From assembly GCA_937975525.1 (NCBI GenBank), contig CALJUJ010000613.1, positions 1 to 10,731 on the forward strand: a stretch of DNA of 10,731 nt. The letters run 5' to 3'. The position numbers and the translations under genes were made by a program. The stretch comes from an uncultured bacterium. GTDB lineage: Bacteria > Desulfobacterota > Binatia > HRBIN30. Below, piece by piece: positions 6,989-10,731 of this stretch. The notes beneath the pieces are model-generated. The model did not search any database and had not been told where the DNA came from. It was given only the letters and a program-made list of their open reading frames with translations. The first letter of the stretch is position 1; each line of letters begins with the position of its first letter.

Positions 6989-7489
6989 TCACAGTCGATT
7001 GATGTAGGACTCGCGCGGCGCGTCCGGCTCGCCGGTGGGACGGAAGTACGAGATGTCCGTGTGGTCGCCGGTGCGCTCGCCGTCCGGTTTCCAGACCGCT
7101 TCGACGCGCATGCCCATGCGCGCATCCTCGGCCTTGCATTCCTGCACCATGGCGAAGATCGAGATGTCGGCGCCGTCGAGGGCGACCGAAGCCGCGACGT
7201 ACGGCAGCTCCACCTCGCGGCCGATCACCGGGATGTTGACCACGCAAAAGGTCGTGACGATGCCGCGATCCGACAGCTCGACGAGCTCGTCGGCCGGCGC
7301 GAAGCTCTCCGGAGAGCTCATCAACGGCGGCACGAAGACTTTGCCGGTCACCGAGCACCGCGACCCGAGAATCTTCTTGTCCGCGAGCGCGCGCATGTAG
7401 AGGGCGCGGTAGTCGCCGGCCACGTAGTCGTAGGGTAGGTGGATCTTGGATTCGATGTACTTGACCGGCTCGTCGGGCGGCTGGCTCAT
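6989..7489 (-). CDS. DUF35-type OB-fold protein, degenerate zinc ribbon
   Basis: A 166-residue protein of the DUF35/OB-fold type found beside thiolase-like proteins. The N-terminal helix (YDYVAGDYRALYMRALADKKILGSR) leads to what should be a zinc ribbon, but only C45 of four cysteines remains (C-S-V-T-G, then PPLMSSPES). The OB-fold follows, with GIVTTFCVVNIPV, AASVALDGADISIFAMVQEC, and the family ending MGMRVEAVWKPDGERTGDHTDISYFRP (125-151). That ending is clearly paralogous to the neighbouring OB-fold gene, which has IGSRVEAVWKPDEERIGSIRDIAHFR. In steroid-degrading actinobacteria DUF35 domains bind thiolase-like Ltp proteins and are needed for aldolase activity; a similar partner role is inferred here from the gene order. 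The start at 7489 is chosen for GGAGGT six bases upstream; an open frame beginning at 7624 has no such support. Cytoplasmic, second gene of operon 2. Confidence 0.88.
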   Translation of the reverse strand: MSQPPDEPVKYIESKIHLPYDYVAGDYRALYMRALADKKILGSRCSVTGKVFVPPLMSSPESFAPADELVELSDRGIVTTFCVVNIPVIGREVELPYVAASVALDGADISIFAMVQECKAEDARMGMRVEAVWKPDGERTGDHTDISYFRPTGEPDAPRESYINRL

Positions 7490-7514
7490 CGTGGCACCTC
7501 CAGGTTCTCGTGGG

Positions 7515-7976
7515 TCAACCGATGACGCGAAAGTGGGCGATGTCGCGGATCGATCCGATCCGCTCCTCGTCCGGCTTCCACACGGCTTCGACGCGCGAGC
7601 CGATGAACAGTCGATCGAGATCATCGACGACGATGTGGGCGAGTGCGGTGTCGGCCCCTTCGAGCCGCACGAGGATGTAGGCGAACGGCAGGTCGCTCGG
7701 ATGGAGCTCGGCGATCGGGCGAAAGACGCGGGCGATGGCCGTCACCGTGCCCCGCGGCTGCACCTCGACCCACTCTCCGGCAGGGCTTCCGTCGGCCTCC
7801 GAGTAGCCGACCGGAGGCACGGCGACGCCGAGCCCGCGTACGCGCTGGCACCAGATCTTCTTCTGGTCCTTCATGCCCGCCAGGAAGCGGCCGATGTCGT
7901 TTCCCGTCGAATGCTTGTAGACGAACTCCGAGACCATTTCCGCGGTCATCGGCTCGGTGCGAGGGGCGCTGCTCAT
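7515..7976 (-). CDS. DUF35-type OB-fold protein, degenerate zinc ribbon, first gene of operon 2
   Basis: A 153-residue paralogue of the downstream OB-fold gene. An N-terminal helical part (residues 10-40, FVYKHSTGNDIGRFLAGMKDQKK) is followed by a relic zinc ribbon with a single cysteine, C43 (IWCQRVRG), and PPVGYSE where a second CxxC would be. The OB-fold contains GTVTAIARVFRPIAE, LPFAYILVRLEGADTALAHIV, and the shared ending RVEAVWKPDEERIGSIRDIAHFRVIG. GGAG lies about six bases before the ATG at 7976. It is separated from the next gene by 25 bases, so the two are co-transcribed. The probable promoter and operator are at 8027-8056, with a leader of about 45 bases. Having two DUF35 proteins and two thiolase-like proteins in one operon suggests two matched pairs or one four-subunit complex. 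That pairing is inferred. Confidence 0.88.
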   Translation of the reverse strand: MSSAPRTEPMTAEMVSEFVYKHSTGNDIGRFLAGMKDQKKIWCQRVRGLGVAVPPVGYSEADGSPAGEWVEVQPRGTVTAIARVFRPIAELHPSDLPFAYILVRLEGADTALAHIVVDDLDRLFIGSRVEAVWKPDEERIGSIRDIAHFRVIG

Positions 7977-8026
7977 CGTTTCTCCAGGGGCTGACGGCGG
8001 GGCATTCGGGGTCGCGAGACGCCCGG

Positions 8027-8056
8027 GCTCTACAGCAACGAACGTTTGTTCGTCAA
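8027..8056 (-). promoter_or_regulatory. Predicted promoter of operon 2 (DUF35/thiolase-like genes)
   Basis: On the minus strand TTGACG (8056-8051) is a good -35. TAGAGC (8032-8027) lies 18 bases further as a weak -10. The -35 and the next 13 bases are nearly the same as in the tetR promoter: the shared block is TTGAC-R-AACAAA-Y-GTTCGT. The start of transcription would be about 45 bases before the first ATG. Confidence 0.5.
8038..8053. promoter_or_regulatory. Predicted TetR operator, site B
   Basis: The plus strand reads ACGAAC-GTTT-GTTCGT, a perfect inverted repeat of six-base arms around four bases. It matches site A at 4640-4655 except for one arm base and one centre base. It lies between the -35 and -10 of operon 2 and about 75 bases upstream of the divergent DUF1329 gene. 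It may therefore control both directions. A possible plus-strand promoter, TTGTTC (8046-8051), 17 bases, then TAGGGC (8069-8074), would also overlap it, but this is weak. Confidence 0.72.
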
Positions 8057-8127
8057 GCCAGGGGGTGCTAGGGCCCGGTGAAACCTACGAAAACTGCGGC
8101 GCATCGGCGCCGCCGGGGAGGATGGCG

Positions 8128-9417
8128 ATGCTGTCGCTCGGTTCGTGCGCTTGGATGCGTGTCGTGATCGTGCTCACCACCGGTCTGGCGATGACCGCAA
8201 CGGTCGCTGCGGAGACGGCGCCGAAAGAGCCGACCCTCGCCGTCGGCGACGTCCTCGGCCCCGACAACTGGCGCGCCGCCGAAGGCCTGCTGCCTCCCGA
8301 GGTCCTCGCGCACTACAAGAGCGGCGCCTACCGCAACGAGATCGTCGCCTATCCGCAGGGAACCACCCGCTGGGAACCGGCGTTCGCCGCCGCGACCGAA
8401 CGCAACGCCACCACCCTCGACGTCGACGATCGCGGCACGATCGTCACCAAGGCGGACGGCAAGCAGCTCGACTACTACTACGGTATTCCGTTTCCCGAGA
8501 TCGATGCGGACGATCCGAAGGCGGCGATCAAGATCGTCTGGAACCAGTTCCTCGCCTACTGGGCTGGCGGCAGCAGCTACAACCGAACCTTGGTGACGAT
8601 GCTGACGCCGAAGGGCGCCGACCGCGAGATCATCGCCGACGGCTGGTTTCAGTTCTTCGACGGACAGGGGGAGAAGTATCGCCAGCCCAACCCGCTCAAC
8701 CTGCAGAGCCGCTTCCTCGGCGTCGCCCTCGAGCCGGCCGACCTGCAGGGCACGGCTTCGCTGACCTGGCGCTACCGCGATCCGGGCAAGCGTGATTCCC
8801 AGTGGGCCTACGTACCCATGTTGCGTCGCGTGCGCCAGGTCAGCCCGGCGAATCGCTCCGACGGCTACCTCGGCTCCGACATCTCCGGCGACGATGGGTT
8901 CTTCTTCGATGGAAAGCCCGAGGACTTCACCTGGAGCCTGGTCGGCAAGCGACCGGCCCTGCGCCTGGTCGACCCGCAGGCGGTCCGCGGCGAGATCGAC
9001 GTCAAGGCGGCTCCGAAGGAAGGCTGGATCGCCCTCACCGACCGCAATCCGCCGACGGCTGGGTATCAGGTGGAAGGCTGGAGCGGCGTCTCCTGGGCGC
9101 CGGCGGCGCCGGCGCTCGCCAAGCGCGACGTGTGGGTCGTCGAGGGTGTGCCGAAGGACAAGTACTATCTCTACGGCAAGGTCCAGCTGTGGATCGATGC
9201 CGAGTCCTGGGACGGTTCCTGGAACCGCAAGTTCAGCTGGTCGGGCGAGCTCACCAGCAACTACCAGGTGCTGGCGCGCATCAATCAGCCGGCCGGCTCC
9301 GAATCGGATCGCGAGTACATCCCGGTGAATTCGATGGTCTGGGCGTGCGCCGAGAACGTCAAGCTCAACCGCGCCCCGCCCGGCGGCCTGCGGCCTTGCC
9401 ACGACGCGGCCCTCTAG
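8128..9417 (+). CDS. DUF1329 family exported protein (LolA-like lipid-handling), C-terminus interrupted by amber codon
   Basis: A 429-residue protein of the DUF1329 family, a LolA/LppX-like fold thought to carry or bind lipophilic molecules in the periplasm or at the outer membrane. The signal peptide has R11, a hydrophobic core at about 12-27 and a VAA|E cleavage site after residue 28. Family segments are GPDNWRAAEGLLPPEVLAHYKSG near 44, YYYGIPFPEI near 117, then RYRDPGKRDSQWAYVPMLRRVRQ (215-237) and SDISGDDGFFFDGK (250-263). GGGGAGG at 8114-8120 favours the ATG at 8128; 8122 and 8155 are alternatives. The frame stays open for 20 codons past the TAG at 9415, ending at 9480, and the extra residues look like the family's usual C-terminus. 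The annotated protein may therefore be slightly truncated or mis-sequenced. It is divergent from operon 2 and shares its regulatory region. Confidence 0.87.
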   Translation: MLSLGSCAWMRVVIVLTTGLAMTATVAAETAPKEPTLAVGDVLGPDNWRAAEGLLPPEVLAHYKSGAYRNEIVAYPQGTTRWEPAFAAATERNATTLDVDDRGTIVTKADGKQLDYYYGIPFPEIDADDPKAAIKIVWNQFLAYWAGGSSYNRTLVTMLTPKGADREIIADGWFQFFDGQGEKYRQPNPLNLQSRFLGVALEPADLQGTASLTWRYRDPGKRDSQWAYVPMLRRVRQVSPANRSDGYLGSDISGDDGFFFDGKPEDFTWSLVGKRPALRLVDPQAVRGEIDVKAAPKEGWIALTDRNPPTAGYQVEGWSGVSWAPAAPALAKRDVWVVEGVPKDKYYLYGKVQLWIDAESWDGSWNRKFSWSGELTSNYQVLARINQPAGSESDREYIPVNSMVWACAENVKLNRAPPGGLRPCHDAAL

Positions 9418-9480
9418 CGGCGGCAGCTGCTCGACGACGGCATCTTCGAGCCCGGGCGGCTGGCACGCATGGGCAAGTAG
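9415..9480 (+). other. In-frame open extension after amber codon of the DUF1329 gene
   Basis: After the TAG at 9415-9417 the same frame encodes RRQLLDDGIFEPGRLARMGK and stops at TAG 9478-9480. The residues suit the end of a DUF1329 protein (an F-x-P segment, then a short basic helix). Two other genes here, the cyclase and the amidohydrolase, end in TAG, so amber is a normal stop in this genome. A single-base substitution or sequencing error turning a sense codon into TAG is the simplest explanation; readthrough is possible. Confidence 0.6.
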
Positions 9481-9544
9481 CGGCCTGCGCAAGCGCTCCC
9501 AGACCTTTCGAAATCAAGAGGCCTCGTCGTCGACGAACTCCCTT

Positions 9545-9575
9545 GCGCCCGTATCGGCAAGGTTGCAGCGGGCGC
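9545..9575. terminator. Weak inverted repeat between convergent genes
   Basis: GCGCCCG (9545-9551) and CGGGCGC (9569-9575) form a seven-base perfect stem with a 17-base loop. It lies between the convergent DUF1329 and glycosyltransferase genes. No T-run follows, so termination is only a possibility. The rest of 9481-9635 shows no gene. Confidence 0.25.
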
Positions 9576-9635
9576 TTCCTGGAGGGCGACCGGACGGCGG
9601 ATCGAGCCCGAGCCTCAATCTTCGTGAATCGCGCG

Positions 9636-10731
9636 TCACCTCGGATTGCGCTTTCGAAATCGTTCCTGCATCCCCTCGATCTGCGGATCGCCCGGGACAT
9701 GCACGAGTCCCTGCGCATAGGCTTCGCGCGCGGCGTCGACCTGGCCGGCCTGCTCGAGCGCCAACGCGAGGTGGACCCAGCCGATCGGGTCGCGTGGCTC
9801 GCGGCCGAGGCCGCTGCGCAGAAACAGGATCGCGCTTTCGAAGTTGCGGGCCTCACGCTCGATCGCTCCGACGTTGACGTCGAGCTGCGGCACCCGATAG
9901 TCGCGAACTCCGTACCAGTTGCCGTATGCCAGCAGCACACCCGCGGTGGCGGCGAGCGAGGCGCTGGCGATGCGGCGGGTGCGAACCGCGCTTCGCTGGA
10001 TCTCCTCGCGCAAGGCGGCGGCTACGCCGCCGGCGAGCACGAGCAGCGACAGCGCCATCGGCAGGCGAAAACGGGCGTTCGTGAAGAAGAGCACGCACGT
10101 GCCCACCGCCATGAGCAGCGGCGCCAGCAGCGTCCACTCGAGCCCGTTGCCGCGACGACGGTGCAGCGCCAGTCCCGCCGCAGCGAGCACGAGCAGGAGT
10201 CCCTGGCCGATGGGCATCCCCGGCATGGCGAACAACCAACTGTGCGCCTGCTTCCAGTCGATCGCGACGTTGTTCGACAGTTCGACCGCGGAGAACGTCC
10301 ACAGCAGCTTCTTCCAAGCCAGCACCAGGGCTTCTCCGGGGGCATCGCGCCAGAAGCGCACCGACCGTGCGGTGTAGGCGCGATCGGCAGCCGCGGCAGT
10401 GTCGGCCTGCGCGCGCACCTCGGCGTCCACGCTCGCCTGATCGGGCCCGAAGAAGGGATTGACGCCGTCCGCATGTGGGTTGTTGCCGAGCCACAGGTTG
10501 ACGCCGCCGCCGGTAGTCGACCAGACGAGCTCGCCGCCACCGACGACGTTGCCCGCGCATAGGCCGAGTGCCACGACCACGAAGGGCACGGCGAGACGGG
10601 CGACTGCCGCGCTGCGCCCGCAGCGCCAGGCGTGCACGAGAACCAGCGGCAACGCGAGAATGGCGTTGCTGCGAACCAGGTAGGCGAAGGCCCACGCGGT
10701 GCCGGCCCAGCCCCAAGCGGGCGTCGAAGGA
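9636..10731 (-). CDS. Membrane glycosyltransferase (PMT/ArnT-like) with C-terminal TPR, N-terminus beyond window edge
   Basis: The minus strand is open from the right edge to a TGA at 9636-9638, giving 364 residues of the C-terminal part. No true start is present: the frame continues past a TTG at 10652 with 26 more sensible residues (AYLVRSNAILALP). Several hydrophobic spans occur (around LVRSNAILALPLVLVHAW, AVPFVVVALGLCAG, QGLLLVLAAAGLAL, WTLLAPLLMAVGTCVLFFT, and two more before residue 280). A periplasmic loop contains GGGVNLWLGNNPHADG. The sequence TNARFRLPMAL matches the ARFRLP segment common to lipid-linked-sugar glycosyltransferases of the PMT_2 type. The last 80 residues, about 285-364, form TPR-like helices (FESAILFLRSGL, IGWVHLALALEQAGQVDAAREAYAQGL). 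The catalytic acidic residues would be in the missing N-terminal part. It is convergent with the DUF1329 gene and probably unrelated to the regulon. Confidence 0.85.
   Translation of the reverse strand, partial: PSTPAWGWAGTAWAFAYLVRSNAILALPLVLVHAWRCGRSAAVARLAVPFVVVALGLCAGNVVGGGELVWSTTGGGVNLWLGNNPHADGVNPFFGPDQASVDAEVRAQADTAAAADRAYTARSVRFWRDAPGEALVLAWKKLLWTFSAVELSNNVAIDWKQAHSWLFAMPGMPIGQGLLLVLAAAGLALHRRRGNGLEWTLLAPLLMAVGTCVLFFTNARFRLPMALSLLVLAGGVAAALREEIQRSAVRTRRIASASLAATAGVLLAYGNWYGVRDYRVPQLDVNVGAIEREARNFESAILFLRSGLGREPRDPIGWVHLALALEQAGQVDAAREAYAQGLVHVPGDPQIEGMQERFRKRNPR

Noticed and set aside
1848..7002. Long open frames on the plus strand across the two operons (for example 1848-2882, 4304-5758 and 5914-7002)
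   Set aside because: They are antisense to well-supported genes, are rich in Arg, Ala, Gly and Val with no recognisable domain, and are expected in GC-rich DNA.
7490..7624. N-terminal extension of the second OB-fold gene to 7624
   Set aside because: It reads through the end of the first OB-fold gene out of frame, has no domain content, and a GGAGGT precedes the ATG at 7489.
8128..8151. Lipobox-like L-G-S-C near the start of the DUF1329 protein
   Set aside because: It precedes the hydrophobic core instead of following it, so it cannot be a lipoprotein cleavage site. An ordinary VAA cleavage site is present.
9415..9417. Genome-wide reassignment of the amber codon
   Set aside because: The cyclase (2801) and amidohydrolase (1071) genes end naturally in TAG, so amber acts as a stop here.
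9527..9536. Perfect palindrome TCGTCGACGA in the convergent intergenic region
   Set aside because: It has no loop and no T-run, and short CG-rich palindromes are common in such DNA.
1..10731. CRISPR arrays, tRNA or rRNA genes, insertion sequences, attachment sites
   Set aside because: I saw no regularly spaced repeats, transposase or integrase genes, terminal inverted repeats or tRNA-like segments on either strand.

Overview
The window is GC-rich, densely packed bacterial DNA. One predicted secreted protein belongs to DUF1329, a family typical of Gram-negative outer-membrane or periplasmic lipid handling. Together with soluble acyl-CoA-type genes and GC-rich codon use, this suggests a high-GC Gram-negative bacterium from a lineage rich in lipid catabolism (for example Myxococcota, Binatota or another deltaproteobacterial-type group, or a gammaproteobacterium). 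No rRNA or tRNA is present to settle this.

Layout, left to right. (1) At 1-958 (minus) is a PAS histidine kinase cut by the left edge. (2) At 1071-4621 (minus) is a compact operon transcribed as tetR, a small 3Fe-4S-type ferredoxin, a cyclase-family hydrolase, and a D-aminoacylase-like amidohydrolase. (3) At 4712-7976 (minus) is a second compact operon transcribed as two DUF35/OB-fold proteins followed by two thiolase-like (lipid-transfer type) proteins. (4) At 8128-9417 (plus), divergent from operon 2, is a DUF1329 LolA-like exported protein. It carries an in-frame amber codon, after which the frame stays open for 20 more codons. (5) At 9636-10731 (minus) is the C-terminal part of a membrane glycosyltransferase with a TPR tail, cut by the right edge.

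The strongest structural signal is non-coding. The start regions of operon 1 (4640-4658) and operon 2 (8038-8056) carry an almost identical 19-base block (17 of 19 identical). It joins a -35-like TTGAC(A/G) to an inverted repeat ACGAAC-N4-GTTCGT. No other copy was seen in the window. A palindrome of this size beside an autologous tetR gene is a good candidate operator. The two operons, and perhaps the divergent DUF1329 gene, would then form one local TetR regulon.

How the genes may work together (inference): a hydrophobic substrate is handled at the envelope by the DUF1329 protein, oxygenated by a P450 or oxygenase served by the ferredoxin (not in the window), opened or deacylated by the two unusual hydrolases, and shortened as a CoA ester by thiolase-like/DUF35 complexes. 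Both thiolase-like proteins lack the usual nucleophilic cysteine region, so retro-aldol chemistry, as in actinobacterial steroid side-chain Ltp/DUF35 aldolases, is at least as likely as thiolysis. The substrate is unknown.
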